The notes beneath the pieces are model-generated. The model ran no database searches. It was not told where the DNA came from and saw only the letters and a program-made list of their open reading frames with translations. A stretch of 64,000 bases of DNA from Muribaculaceae bacterium (lineage in GTDB: Bacteria; Bacteroidota; Bacteroidia; Bacteroidales; Muribaculaceae): positions 89,193-153,192 of the forward strand of contig JAFLTP010000001.1 of assembly GCA_022510405.1 (NCBI GenBank). Direction: 5' to 3'. The translations under genes were made by a program, and so were the position numbers. Below, piece after piece: positions 51,189-60,798 of this stretch; position 1 is the stretch's first letter, and every line of letters starts with the position of its first letter.

Positions 51189-52874
51189 TTATGCTCTTTT
51201 TAATTTAAGAAGCCTATACAATCTATCCTTCTTGCATTTATAACCATGTTCACGGATTAAATTTAAGTTCTTATCACCACTTAATTGAGGTTGAATGATA
51301 ATTAATAACTCTTCATCAGACACCTTTCCCTTGTCATTCTTTATTCCTCTTGATTTGGTATATTGATAGAGATAATTTAAGGATATAGAAAATGGTAATA
51401 CATCTTTGAGCAGAATATGATTCTCCTCTATGTCATAAGCCTCATTATAATAATCATCTAAAATTTGAAAAGTAAATTCCTTGGTCATCCTTGATTTATC
51501 CTTACGGATTATATTTCTCTTGGGGCGTGTAATTTTTCTATAATGTTCAATCATTGCTCCATAACATTCTTCAATCTGCTCAATTGATTTTGATAGACAT
51601 GAATTTACGTTTTTTAATATCACCTCACTTGTAATATCTCGGTTGGGGTCATCTATAAATCTGATTACATCCATAATATAATTGAAAATCAGTTCATCAT
51701 TACTGATGGTGGGATACATGTACTTTCTCAAACAGCATCTATGGTAAAGTTTCTTTCTCCTATGGTTGCCATCTTTTATCCTATAATGGTAAAAAGGCAA
51801 GGAGAAATAATCATCACCGACCACTTGGTAATCCCTATTCCATTTTGGATTTTCAAGCCGATAGATATACTTGTATTTTTTTCGGAAGACATTCCATATT
51901 CTGACCTTCTTAAAATCTTCTATACTTCTGTTATCAAAAAACCACAGTAATTCTTTCATATTCTCCGTTAGGTAATCTTGGGGAATATCCACTTCAAAAC
52001 TGTCAAACAAATCAAGAGGGTCTATTTCTATATGGATTTTTTCCTCAAACATTCCCTTTTTAGAATTATATTCAAATTTCTTGTCTGTCAGTCTTTCAAG
52101 AAGATTTTTTATTTCAGCACGGTTGTAATCATCCTTTTCCTTGTAATCACAGCCATGTTTCAAGTAATCAATAAATTCATCCGACCAAGGGGTAATTTCA
52201 CCAATCAAGTCTTCTTTACCATAAATGATGTCTGAACAACCGTATTCCACATTAGACATGGTTTTGTTTGTACCGTTGAAATATTGTGTGGCTGATGCTG
52301 AACATTCATCAATGTTATCATCCTCCGTATCTCTCTTGATAACTGATAACAAACGTGTGGCTATAAATCTGAACCAATAGATATTTTCTATAGGTTGATC
52401 AAAAATATAGACCATACGGAAACGTATGCCATCATAATCTTTATCGGGGTCATAAGTCAGATGAGAATAAGTAGTGTACCAAAACGTAGGTTTCAGAGAT
52501 AACCTATCAATATACTTGTGGGGAGTAGGATAGAAAGTTTTGTCAATGTCAACACTTATGCACCATGAGTTCTTGAAATTCTCACGTGTTTTGAGCCAAG
52601 CACCGAATGTCTGGTCTTTCCTTTGATATTGAGGTGGGATGTTGAAACAGTAACAGAAGACATGGCCGTGAACCAGTTTGTCCAATAATTCTGAAGAAGT
52701 AAGAGTAGTTTCTACGAATGAAACACCTCTATTTGGTTTATAACCATATTTCTTCCTTTTCTCCCTTACTGATTTGTACTTCATAGAACCCATCATGGCT
52801 GTGGAAATCTCTTTATTCTCAAAACTTTCCATTGATAAGCTAACTTTAAATTTGAAATCTTTATTTATCTCCAT
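51189..52874 (-). CDS. Archaeo-eukaryotic primase-like replication protein
   Basis: 561 aa. Primase-polymerase signs in the N-terminal half: WCISVDIDKTF with the catalytic D-x-D (about 109-111), YTTYSHLTYD (about 133), RFRMVYIFDQPIEN (about 151-164) and ATQYFNGTNKT (about 195). This is the pattern of PrimPol/AEP proteins of plasmids, phages and integrative elements, which prime or initiate replication. The C-terminal half is helical, perhaps a DNA-binding domain (KNDKGKVSDEELL). No separate helicase gene is near. The 450-base gap upstream may contain an origin. Confidence 0.8.
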   Translation of the reverse strand: MEINKDFKFKVSLSMESFENKEISTAMMGSMKYKSVREKRKKYGYKPNRGVSFVETTLTSSELLDKLVHGHVFCYCFNIPPQYQRKDQTFGAWLKTRENFKNSWCISVDIDKTFYPTPHKYIDRLSLKPTFWYTTYSHLTYDPDKDYDGIRFRMVYIFDQPIENIYWFRFIATRLLSVIKRDTEDDNIDECSASATQYFNGTNKTMSNVEYGCSDIIYGKEDLIGEITPWSDEFIDYLKHGCDYKEKDDYNRAEIKNLLERLTDKKFEYNSKKGMFEEKIHIEIDPLDLFDSFEVDIPQDYLTENMKELLWFFDNRSIEDFKKVRIWNVFRKKYKYIYRLENPKWNRDYQVVGDDYFSLPFYHYRIKDGNHRRKKLYHRCCLRKYMYPTISNDELIFNYIMDVIRFIDDPNRDITSEVILKNVNSCLSKSIEQIEECYGAMIEHYRKITRPKRNIIRKDKSRMTKEFTFQILDDYYNEAYDIEENHILLKDVLPFSISLNYLYQYTKSRGIKNDKGKVSDEELLIIIQPQLSGDKNLNLIREHGYKCKKDRLYRLLKLKRA

Positions 52875-53353
52875 ATTATATTTGTTATTTTATTGTTTAT
52901 TGTGTATTCTTTTTTCAGTTATTGAATAAAACTTATTGTTGTAAGCAAAATAGGTTTAATCAGAGACTGACCCTTTAATGGTAAATATAACAAATCAGAG
53001 AAAAATTAATCCAGAACATGTAAAGAGGTAAGTTTCTTTGGATTATTCAACTTATTATGACATCCCATGAGTTATACAATTTTGTAAAAAATAGACCCAT
53101 ATAATTAAGTATATATCTGAAAATTAGATATTTATAATTGTATGATTTTTGAGGTTTGAAAATTATAGTGCAAAGTATAATCTTCAGTGTGTTTTATTTA
53201 CTCACTATAATTCTGTAAATATGATAGGGAAATAAGACCTATATCCATTAGTTGATAAGAGTACGAAATGGCTTCGTCTTTCAGAACTTATTATATTATA
53301 TTTCCTCAAGATGATATATCTTTGTGTGTTATTGTAAAATAAATGTAAAACCT
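52875..53353. other. AT-rich divergent intergenic region (possible origin)
   Basis: About 480 bases between the primase gene and 53354, very AT-rich, with no gene. Contains a GACGAAAT-family palindrome variant (ACGAAATGGCTTCGT at 53263-53277) and a TATCTTTG box at about 53317 that can drive the rightward gene. I see no clear iterons, so an origin is only suggested by the neighbouring primase. Confidence 0.4.
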
Positions 53354-54301
53354 ATGGGATTTTTATCAAAGACATACGACAGGTATAGAACTGGCGATGG
53401 CAGATTGGAAGGAGACCTTTCTAACCCGATTGAAGAGTTCTTCAAGAATCAACCAGGAGTTAAAAAATATGAGATAGTTGATAAGGACAATTGGATTGTT
53501 GATGTAGACGGTTCAATTGAGCTTTATGAAGATGACCTCTATAACGGAGAATTATTTTTCAAGATAGGGAAATTATCGGGTGACTTGTTAAGTCATCCTC
53601 CAAGATTAAAATCGTCAGTTCTCCCTTTAGAACTTGGAGGGGAAATTATTTTTGTTCGTGAGGAAGAAGATAAACCAACTTCTGCGTCAAAAGATTTAGA
53701 TGAAGAGGAAAAAGAATTTGGCATGGGGTTAATATCCTCTAAACCTCTTACTCAATCAAAAGCATATCAAAATCTAAAAACAGCATTGGGAGATTGTATA
53801 TCAAATGGGTACGATGATTTTAATATTGAAGAACTCATTGCTGATATAAAGAAAGAATGGGAGAATATAAATAATTGGGAACTGACTGTTGATATAACCC
53901 CAGTTGGAAGTGCAAATAATAAAATAGTAAACTTTTATATAGGGGATAGATTGGTTAATTTAACTGCTATTGAAAAAGCACTTTATATCTTCTTTATTTT
54001 AAAGAAAGAAGGAATGATATTAACTGAAAATGATGCTATCCGAAGGGAGATTAAACACATATACTCTCAAATAAAGGGGAGGGTTCAAGATGATTACAAT
54101 GGAATAACAAGTAATCATCTAAAGGAACAAACACTTGTTGGGTATAGATCAGGGATAAGGAAAGCAATAAAGGAAGTTGTTCCCTTTAGTAAAATTGTTG
54201 ATGAATATGCCATAGAGGGAAAAAACAAAGAAGGTAATTTCTATGTAAGAAAGGCATCAGATGAATTAAGGGACAAGTTAAAAAAATATTTCTTTAATTA
54301 A
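53354..54301 (+). CDS. Hypothetical protein
   Basis: 315 aa from ATG 53354; a longer frame begins at a GTG inside the -7 box and is rejected. Start MGFLSKTYDRYRTG. Two parts: an N-terminal beta-rich part, an acidic linker (EEEDKPTSASKDLDEEEKE), and a C-terminal helical part (LTAIEKALYIFFILKKEGMI) reminiscent of a winged-helix. No named family. Monocistronic with a terminator at 54336. Confidence 0.65.
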   Translation: MGFLSKTYDRYRTGDGRLEGDLSNPIEEFFKNQPGVKKYEIVDKDNWIVDVDGSIELYEDDLYNGELFFKIGKLSGDLLSHPPRLKSSVLPLELGGEIIFVREEEDKPTSASKDLDEEEKEFGMGLISSKPLTQSKAYQNLKTALGDCISNGYDDFNIEELIADIKKEWENINNWELTVDITPVGSANNKIVNFYIGDRLVNLTAIEKALYIFFILKKEGMILTENDAIRREIKHIYSQIKGRVQDDYNGITSNHLKEQTLVGYRSGIRKAIKEVVPFSKIVDEYAIEGKNKEGNFYVRKASDELRDKLKKYFFN

Positions 54302-54335
54302 AGCAACTCTAATAATCTACTAATTAAATATAAAG

Positions 54336-54365
54336 ACGAGGCTTGAAAAAAGGTCTCGTTTTTTA
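54336..54365 (+). terminator. Intrinsic terminator
   Basis: ACGAGGC / GTCTCGT stem with an A-rich loop, followed by six T. Confidence 0.65.
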
Positions 54366-54377
54366 TTGATGAAAGAA

Positions 54378-54393
54378 GAGCCAATATTGGCTC
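54378..54393 (+). promoter_or_regulatory. Element-1 palindromic operator copy 4
   Basis: GAGCCAATATTGGCTC, then a CGTG, 20 bases and TTCCTTTG, upstream of the D12 methyltransferase gene at 54474. Confidence 0.7.
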
Positions 54394-54473
54394 TCGTGTC
54401 CTACTTATGAATAACCGTTTCCTTTGCATTGTAATTGAATTCAATGACATGAGAGAATTAATAATTAAGTAAA

Positions 54474-56633
54474 ATGCAAAAGGAAAAAGACATGAACACT
54501 ATATTTAATGAAACAAAATTTTTGGAATCTTTATGGGCAATGAACCGTATCCTTCCAACGGTATCTGCCAAAGAGTATATCCTCCATTCACTTATTGACT
54601 GCGGATATGATAAGGAAATTGTATATCCTTACCTTGTATCATTGATGGAGTCAACCCTTACTGACAATGTCTCTGAATGGAGCAATAAGGAATGGGAGAA
54701 TGTATATGCACAAGTTGCAAACCATGAGGCCTATACCACATTATCCGAAATTCTCCAAGAGAAGAAGTTATATGTCAAGACGGCCTATCAATACAGAGTT
54801 TGTTTAATGGAAAATGCAAAATTTCTTGGTATCAATCCCGAGGTCATGTTAAATGAAATAAGGATTGGATTGTATGGGTGGGATAAAGTGTTTGAGACTC
54901 TGATACTTAAATATGACAAGGCTATGTCCTCTGTTGAAAAGGCAACGGATGAAACCGAATCAAAATCCAAGAAATCTGATACCAAGGGAGATAAAAGAGG
55001 ATATAATCTTCCTATTCTTCAATATAAAAAGGAGAAAGTATATGATTCTATTGAGGGGGCATCTGCTGAAACTGGCATCCCAGGTTCCGAGATAAATGCT
55101 TCTATGGAAACAACACCGACTGAAAAAGTCTCTGCATTATGGAAATATGCTGATGCTAAAAGAGTGAAAATTATCCAATACTCTTATCTCCATACCTACA
55201 AAAATTTGAATGAAGTCAACAAGACCTCAAAGGAGGTATGCGGAAAACAGATATTCCATTCCAATGTGGCTTCGTCATTAAAGGAGTGGTCGCAAGTTTA
55301 CAAAGGTGAGTTTGTATGGGTTCAATTAGGTAGTAAGGAGATTGAAACTCCTATACATTCTGATTACGAAAAGACGAAAGTAGAAAAAATCTCTTTGCCA
55401 AAGGTGATTGAAGAATCCGTGGCCGTAGAAAAGAAGAAGTTTTCCAAAGACTTGAAATCCCTCATACCTTATGCTGGTGGTAAAACAAGGGAGTTGAAAT
55501 ATATTTTACCCGCCATTCCCGAATCATTTGACCGTTACTTTGAACCCTTTATAGGAGGTGGTGCAGTCGGTATGTGCATTAAGGACAAGTCCAAATATTT
55601 TAATGACTTTTCAAAGGACTTGGTGTCATTGTATAGGTATATTGCTTCTTCCGACAAAGATTTTCTTCAGTATATGAAACAGATTTTAGGTGTATGGTCA
55701 ATGACCTCTAATTTTGCTCAAAGTCATGGAGATTTCTTCCATAACTTATATTTCAGTTACTTGGATGGGGAATTAAAACAGGTAGAAATGAAAGAGAAAG
55801 TGCGCATGTTCTGTGAAGTTAATCATACGGCCATCAATAATGTAGTCAATACATTTGGCTTTGAAACCCCGATTCTGATTAAGTCAGTGGAAGAATATGT
55901 AATCAAGAAAGTAGAATACTTGAAAAAACACCATTGTAGGAAATTAGATTTGATCAATAAATATTTCTTGACAGCATTACAGACAGCAGTATATTTGAAT
56001 TTCAGATTCATGTATAATAATAAGGAATTGGCTGAAACAAACAAGCCTTTACATTCAGCCATATATCAGTTCCTCAAAGTGTTTGCTTTCTGCTCCTTGG
56101 AGAAATATAATAAAAAAGGAGAGTTTAAGGTCGGTTATGGTGGTGCTGTCAATAACAATAGGGATTTGCGAAAATATTTTGACTATTATCAGTCTGAACT
56201 CTTGTTGAAACATCTTGGCGAAACCCAATTTACTAATATGGATTTTGAAGAATTCTTGAGAGAGACAAACCCTACCGAAAATGATTTTATCTTCCTTGAC
56301 CCACCTTATGACTGCGAATTCAGCACTTATTCCAATAATCCATTTGGTTATGACGAGCACAGAAGATTGGCTAAATATCTGACGGAAGATTGCAATGCAA
56401 AATGGATGATGGTGATTGGCAAGACCGATTTCATAGAAGACCTTTACAAGAAAGAAGGGGTGTATATCTATTCATATGACAAGAAGTATTCTGTCAATGT
56501 TAAGAATAGAAACAAGAGAGATGTTACCCATTTGATGATAACCAACTATCCATTGTCTGCTGAAGTAATTCCTTGTGGCGAAAAGAGGTTTACATTCCCA
56601 AAAGTGTCAGACCCTATGGCTATGGCAGCATAA
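54474..56633 (+). CDS. D12-class DNA adenine methyltransferase with NUMOD-like N-terminal repeats
   Basis: 719 aa. The C-terminal 390 residues are a Dam/D12 methyltransferase: YAGGKTRELK (about 330), FEPFIGGGAVG motif I (about 355) and DPPYD motif IV (about 608). The first 320 residues are unusual. They include KVYDSIEGASAETGIPGSEI (about 184-203) and TYKNLNEVNKTSKEVCGKQI (about 238-257), which look like NUMOD1-type DNA-binding repeats normally found in homing endonucleases, plus a helical N-terminal part. An ATG at 54492 (residue 7) is another possible start. Regulated by the element-1 palindrome. No cognate endonuclease is adjacent, so it may be an orphan methyltransferase. Confidence 0.85.
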   Translation: MQKEKDMNTIFNETKFLESLWAMNRILPTVSAKEYILHSLIDCGYDKEIVYPYLVSLMESTLTDNVSEWSNKEWENVYAQVANHEAYTTLSEILQEKKLYVKTAYQYRVCLMENAKFLGINPEVMLNEIRIGLYGWDKVFETLILKYDKAMSSVEKATDETESKSKKSDTKGDKRGYNLPILQYKKEKVYDSIEGASAETGIPGSEINASMETTPTEKVSALWKYADAKRVKIIQYSYLHTYKNLNEVNKTSKEVCGKQIFHSNVASSLKEWSQVYKGEFVWVQLGSKEIETPIHSDYEKTKVEKISLPKVIEESVAVEKKKFSKDLKSLIPYAGGKTRELKYILPAIPESFDRYFEPFIGGGAVGMCIKDKSKYFNDFSKDLVSLYRYIASSDKDFLQYMKQILGVWSMTSNFAQSHGDFFHNLYFSYLDGELKQVEMKEKVRMFCEVNHTAINNVVNTFGFETPILIKSVEEYVIKKVEYLKKHHCRKLDLINKYFLTALQTAVYLNFRFMYNNKELAETNKPLHSAIYQFLKVFAFCSLEKYNKKGEFKVGYGGAVNNNRDLRKYFDYYQSELLLKHLGETQFTNMDFEEFLRETNPTENDFIFLDPPYDCEFSTYSNNPFGYDEHRRLAKYLTEDCNAKWMMVIGKTDFIEDLYKKEGVYIYSYDKKYSVNVKNRNKRDVTHLMITNYPLSAEVIPCGEKRFTFPKVSDPMAMAA

Positions 56634-56650
56634 TATATATAACTATGTTA

Positions 56651-56692
56651 AGAAAAGACCCACTGATGTAAATTTTCACCAGTGGGTCTTTT
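56651..56692. terminator. Bidirectional intrinsic terminator
   Basis: AAAAGACCCACT / AGTGGGTCTTTT stem with a 16-base loop between the convergent methyltransferase and 50-aa genes. Confidence 0.75.
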
Positions 56693-56710
56693 AATTAAGT
56701 AGAGAGTGGA

Positions 56711-56863
56711 TTATTCTCCAATAAATTCTTCAAATTTCTTTACCCTTTCAATCAGACTTCCTTTAGTTTCTATTTCATTTGTGATTAAATGGGCATTGTC
56801 TTCTGTAATATTTTCATTAAGGACTGATTTTATAAATTCACTTCTATTCATCAAATGTTTCAT
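56711..56863 (-). CDS. Small hypothetical protein (50 aa)
   Basis: Starts MKHLMNRSEFIKSVLNENIT, helical and acidic, ends KFEEFIGE. It begins 10 bases after the stop of 56874-57308 on the same strand, and a shared terminator follows, which supports it as the last gene of the leftward operon 58160-56711. Confidence 0.6.
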   Translation of the reverse strand: MKHLMNRSEFIKSVLNENITEDNAHLITNEIETKGSLIERVKKFEEFIGE

Positions 56864-56873
56864 AGTTTCGTTT

Positions 56874-57308
56874 TTATTTTGTATATCTTTCTATTAATGA
56901 TGGACTAATAATCAAATGTTGGTCTTCCGAATCAACTTCTCCATCATTCCATTCAATAGATTCTTCAAAATCATATGTTTCATACTCAACAAGACCTTTT
57001 GCTACAATAGTAATTACTTTTGCACATTCATGCTTGGGGGTTGAAATAGTTAATCCATATTTAGGTATTACGTAAAATTCTTTATCATCTGTCTCCGAAA
57101 ATTCTGCCACTTTCAAGAGATTTGACATTCCTCCAAGATAATCCAAATACCCCGAAATAGGATTACCCTCTTTTGTATTTTTTGCTTCAACATACTTGTT
57201 ATACATTATACCGTATATTGTCATAAGGTTTTCATGATTTTCCTCAATGAATATTGGCTTTTTAAGAACCGCCATTGCGTTCATAACAGTTTTTTGTGTT
57301 TCCATCAC
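56874..57308 (-). CDS. Hypothetical protein, paralogue of 57720-58160
   Basis: 144 aa. Shares the layout of 57720-58160: an N-terminal helix with IYGIMYNK (IYGLLYNK in the paralogue), a YLxYLxG stretch, a central I-P-x(2)G-x(2)I/LTIST region, and an end with LIISPSLIERY. No family recognised. Probably in one operon with 57418 and 57720, with duplicated small domains. Confidence 0.62.
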   Translation of the reverse strand: MMETQKTVMNAMAVLKKPIFIEENHENLMTIYGIMYNKYVEAKNTKEGNPISGYLDYLGGMSNLLKVAEFSETDDKEFYVIPKYGLTISTPKHECAKVITIVAKGLVEYETYDFEESIEWNDGEVDSEDQHLIISPSLIERYTK

Positions 57309-57344
57309 TACTTAATTTTTTGTATATATTATTTATGGGGATAT

Positions 57345-57391
57345 AAAAAGAGAACCTTGAATGGAAACAGTAACCCAACTACAAGGCTCTC
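57345..57391 (-). terminator. Intrinsic terminator within operon
   Basis: Minus strand GAGAGCCTTG / CAAGGTTCTC stem, 22-base loop, then TTTTTATAT, about 27 bases after the stop of 57418-57723. Confidence 0.7.
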
Positions 57392-57417
57392 ATGAAACAT
57401 GAAACATTTAAATTTTC

Positions 57418-57723
57418 TTATTCCTCTTCTTCTGGGAAATCATCTTCATCATTTACACCTCCCATATAGGATTGAATTTTTGGGGAAGGCTCTGACTGAA
57501 GAAACGATTCAAAGTTCTTGACATATACATTTTCAGTTTTGGGTCTATTCTCATTAACCGCCAATAATTGTATGTTTCCATTATTTATTAAATGGCAGAT
57601 ATCCGTCTTATATCCCGAAATGGCTTCATTATATTGTGATGTTGTATATAATGGTTGCTCATCCCCGATAGAAAGATTGAACAAATCAAAATTACTGATT
57701 AGTTCCATTAGTTTTAATCTCAT
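57418..57723 (-). CDS. Small hypothetical protein
   Basis: 101 aa, starts MRLKLMELISNFDLF, acidic tail of repeated Glu and Asp. No family recognised. Overlaps the end of the preceding gene by 4 bases, so translationally coupled to it. A terminator lies downstream. Confidence 0.62.
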   Translation of the reverse strand: MRLKLMELISNFDLFNLSIGDEQPLYTTSQYNEAISGYKTDICHLINNGNIQLLAVNENRPKTENVYVKNFESFLQSEPSPKIQSYMGGVNDEDDFPEEEE

Positions 57724-58160
57724 TTTCCAATCCTCCTTTCTGTGCTAAAATATTTGTTTATGGGATTTTGGGATATTATAAATCTGTCCTCATTATCCCC
57801 ATCTTCCAAATTCAAAGGCATATTAAATTCTATAGCCGTATAATGTGGGATTTCATTTTTCAAGGTTTGGTAAATAAAATCCTTATGGGAAGAATTCAAT
57901 TCGATTTTCCTACCTTGTGGGGAGATATAGATGTCAGGTTCTATATCCCCATGGTTAATTTGAGTTCGGTAACAGCCGACTAAATATGCTATATAACGGT
58001 TCAGTCTCCACTGCCATAAATCGTCTGTATGAGCATCTTCCTTATTGTAAAGTAATCCATATATTTTTATGATTTCACCCAAGTCATTACATATCTCAAC
58101 AGGGGTTTTGAAAACAATGAAAGAATCAAATACTTTCTTAAATCGCAGTTCCATGTTCAC
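57720..58160 (-). CDS. Hypothetical protein, paralogue of 56874-57308
   Basis: 146 aa, starts MNMELRFKKVFDSFIVFKTP. Shares IYGLLYNK, a YxAYLVG stretch, YISPQGRKIEL and DRFIISQNPINKYF with the paralogue. No family recognised. First gene of a leftward operon. Confidence 0.62.
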   Translation of the reverse strand: MNMELRFKKVFDSFIVFKTPVEICNDLGEIIKIYGLLYNKEDAHTDDLWQWRLNRYIAYLVGCYRTQINHGDIEPDIYISPQGRKIELNSSHKDFIYQTLKNEIPHYTAIEFNMPLNLEDGDNEDRFIISQNPINKYFSTERRIGK

Positions 58161-58184
58161 TTCTCTTTATATAATATTATTTAT

Positions 58185-58221
58185 GGGGTCACTTTAATAT
58201 TTATCAGATTAAAATGACCCC
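58185..58221 (-). terminator. Intrinsic terminator-like hairpin past 58268-59254
   Basis: GGGGTCAcTTTAAT / ATTAAAaTGACCCC stem (one mismatch), 45 bases past the stop at 58268; followed on the minus strand by ATAAATAATATT, which is T-poor. Confidence 0.5.
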
Positions 58222-58267
58222 ACTAATGGATTTACGAAACGAAATGATTTCGTCGTAGAAAGATAGA

Positions 58268-59254
58268 CTACCATAAGGAGAATTCTCCCTTATTCTCACT
58301 TATCTCTTGAACTTTATTATATTCACACCCCATTAATATTGCAAGAATTTCAAAAAGACGGCTTCGTACCGTCAGGTTATCATTCCCGACTACCTTTTTA
58401 TAATTGCCCCCGTCTTGCAAGGATTTCCATAGAATTTCAAAAGTGGTTTCTTTCCTAAACCGTACCTTCTCCTTTTCAGACTTAAAAAGTTTTCTATAAA
58501 CTTCCCCTATTTTGGATTGGGGAGTGAAATGTACCCCTTTTTGCTCCAATTGCTGTAACAGTACATTAATTTTTATTTCAACCTTTAGTTCATCTATTAT
58601 TTCGGGATTTTCTTGAATAATATTATCTTGAATAACTAAATATGAATCGATACTCATTTTTGTAAATGGACATGATGCCTTTTTATAATTCCGAAGGATT
58701 TCATAATATTCCAAGAGATTTTCTTTTGTATTGAAATCTTCTAATGCTATTTTCTTTCCATATTTTCTTGGTACACTGTTATCATACAATTCTTGAAGAT
58801 AGGAAACATATTGCGAGAAAAACTCTTTGACCTCATTTTTATCTATTCCATAAGGATTTGTAAAATCTTCTGCCGAATTACTGAAGAAGGTTTTTTGTTT
58901 AGATATAATCTCCCACATGGTGATTAGTTTCTTTTCTAAAAGCCAACCTTTGCGGTCTATATAATTTTTGTCAATCTTACCGCACTCACATATCCTATTA
59001 ACATAATGCTCAATTGGAATATTCGTAAGTAAAATATAATACTGTTTCTTTTTGTCTTGCTCATATTTTTCTACCTCATATATTTTACCATATTCTTCTT
59101 TAATAATTTCATTGACATTATCCATGTGCTCACATAAAGACCAGGTACGAGGAAGAATCAGATATAAATTTCCGTTCTTATAAGTTTTCACCTCATACGA
59201 AGTAAGAGTTGGATATTGCTTACGGATAGATGAGTTATAGTAATTATTTTCCAT
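58268..59254 (-). CDS. Hypothetical protein
   Basis: 328 aa, no recognised family. Charged and helical; CECGK near residue 92 is the only cysteine pair. The C-terminal helix region KSEKEKVRFRKETTFEILWK may bind nucleic acid. A palindrome of the GACGAAAT family lies about 180 bases upstream and another between its stop and the next gene. Monocistronic. Confidence 0.65.
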   Translation of the reverse strand: MENNYYNSSIRKQYPTLTSYEVKTYKNGNLYLILPRTWSLCEHMDNVNEIIKEEYGKIYEVEKYEQDKKKQYYILLTNIPIEHYVNRICECGKIDKNYIDRKGWLLEKKLITMWEIISKQKTFFSNSAEDFTNPYGIDKNEVKEFFSQYVSYLQELYDNSVPRKYGKKIALEDFNTKENLLEYYEILRNYKKASCPFTKMSIDSYLVIQDNIIQENPEIIDELKVEIKINVLLQQLEQKGVHFTPQSKIGEVYRKLFKSEKEKVRFRKETTFEILWKSLQDGGNYKKVVGNDNLTVRSRLFEILAILMGCEYNKVQEISENKGEFSLW

Positions 59255-59627
59255 AATACAATCTTTTTCATAAGACCCTTATATTTAATCTATAAAAACA
59301 AAGGTATATATATATGAAATATAACAATAAATCAATGATTTTTTAGAATTGCAACCATTCTGCTTTACTGATAATTTTTCTTACCAATCGGAATAATAGG
59401 TTTTATATACAAATAAGGTCACAATTATTACAAGACGAAATGATTTCGTCTTAAAAAATATCTCCCATAATCATGTAAAGTTTTGAAATCTTAATGGTCT
59501 AATCAATAATCTTAACGAAGAGTTATTTAAAGTTAATTGGCTGTAAATCTTTAGATTAATTTGAGGCGATGTCGTTTAAAAGGCTTACTTTAGCCATATC
59601 AAAATAATCTTATAAAATTATTCAGAT
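59255..59627. other. AT-rich intergenic region with a 21-bp palindrome
   Basis: About 370 bases, no gene. Contains the perfect palindrome AAGACGAAATGATTTCGTC(TT) at 59432-59452, one of at least six related sequences in element 1. It could control either flanking gene. Confidence 0.5.
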
Positions 59628-59807
59628 ATGGATGAAATAGAAAAAGAAAAATGGAACCAAAGACATTTCTTTGTATGTCTTGCAATCCTAACCCGAGTAG
59701 AGAATGATAGACTCGGAATGGCAAAACCAATCTCATTTACAGACGTGGTTCACAAGGCTGATAGAATAATTGCTTTGTTGCAAAGCCGACAACAAAAACA
59801 GAAATGA
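59628..59807 (+). CDS. Small hypothetical protein (59 aa)
   Basis: Starts MDEIEKEKWNQRHFF, ends with a Gln/Lys-rich tail. Helical. It is followed after one base by the small membrane protein gene (TGATATG), so they form a two-gene operon. Confidence 0.6.
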   Translation: MDEIEKEKWNQRHFFVCLAILTRVENDRLGMAKPISFTDVVHKADRIIALLQSRQQKQK

Positions 59808-59808
59808 T

Positions 59809-59976
59809 ATGAAAGAGTGGATGGCGTGGATATTGCTCATTATGGGAGTAAGTATAATTATAATATTTGCTTGGTGGCTCACAATGAAATTGGAAACCCT
59901 TACAAGTATCTACATAACTATTGTATTAAATTTTATTGTAAGTGTCTATCTCTCATTTCAAAAATATAATAAATAA
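59809..59976 (+). CDS. Small membrane protein (55 aa)
   Basis: Starts MKEWMAWILLIMGV; two hydrophobic helices (WILLIMGVSIIIIFAWWL and IYITIVLNFIVSVYL) with a short polar turn. Start chosen one base after the upstream stop; a longer upstream frame is in the wrong context. Holin-like or accessory membrane protein; not identified. Confidence 0.62.
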   Translation: MKEWMAWILLIMGVSIIIIFAWWLTMKLETLTSIYITIVLNFIVSVYLSFQKYNK

Positions 59977-60085
59977 GGGTGAAAATTATCAAAAGTTCCA
60001 AAGAAAAGATTAAAGTGATAAATCGACACTTTTATCAATTTAATTAAACAGATTTGAGTGATAACGGATTTTCAAAATAATATAA

Positions 60086-60754
60086 ATGATTAAACTGATA
60101 TCTATGGAATCAAAAGATATAAAAACAAGAGTATGTATATATTGCCGTGTGAGCACTTCAAAACAAGATACTGACCATCAATTAAGAGCCTTGCGAGGTT
60201 ATGCCAAAAAAATGGGATATGAGGTTGTAAAGGAATTTACGGAAGTGATTTCAGGTGCCAAGAAAATCAATGACCGAATTGCTCTTGTTGAACTTATGGA
60301 TTTTGTGAAGGAAAATAAAATTGAGAAAATCTTGATTTTTGAATGTTCCCGACTTTCACGACGACCAGCAGACTTCCTTTATATAATAGAGGAAATGAAT
60401 GAACTGGGTGTATCAATCCATATTCTCCAAAATGGTCTTGACACTTTACTTCCAGACGGCTCAATAAATCCTATAGCAACATTGGTTTGTGGCGTAATCA
60501 GTCAATTTAATGCTCTTGAACGGTCACTAATCCGATCGAGAATGGAAGCAGGCTATAATAATTATCGAGCAAAAGGTGGCAAGGTAGGAAGAAAGGAAAC
60601 CTACAGAAAGTCAGATTTTGAATATCTTTCTGATTATTCCTACGAACTTGACCTTATCAAAAAGGACTTGACACTGAAAGAAATATGCAAACTTTCGGGA
60701 AGGTCAATCAACACCATCCGTAAATTGAGAGACAAGTTTTTTGCTGCTAGTTAA
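60086..60754 (+). CDS. Serine recombinase (resolvase/invertase family)
   Basis: 222 aa (an ATG at 60104 gives 216). Catalytic motif YCRVSTSKQDT (nucleophile Ser near 25-27), FECSRLSRRPADFL (about 90-103), SALERSLIRSRMEAG-like segment and a C-terminal HTH (LTLKEICKLSGRSINTIRKL). Homologue of the element-2 recombinase at 21094. No obvious res site is annotated upstream. Confidence 0.92.
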   Translation: MIKLISMESKDIKTRVCIYCRVSTSKQDTDHQLRALRGYAKKMGYEVVKEFTEVISGAKKINDRIALVELMDFVKENKIEKILIFECSRLSRRPADFLYIIEEMNELGVSIHILQNGLDTLLPDGSINPIATLVCGVISQFNALERSLIRSRMEAGYNNYRAKGGKVGRKETYRKSDFEYLSDYSYELDLIKKDLTLKEICKLSGRSINTIRKLRDKFFAAS

Positions 60755-60798
60755 TACTGTTTTAAGACCAATCATTCTATAAAATATGTCTTGGAGAT

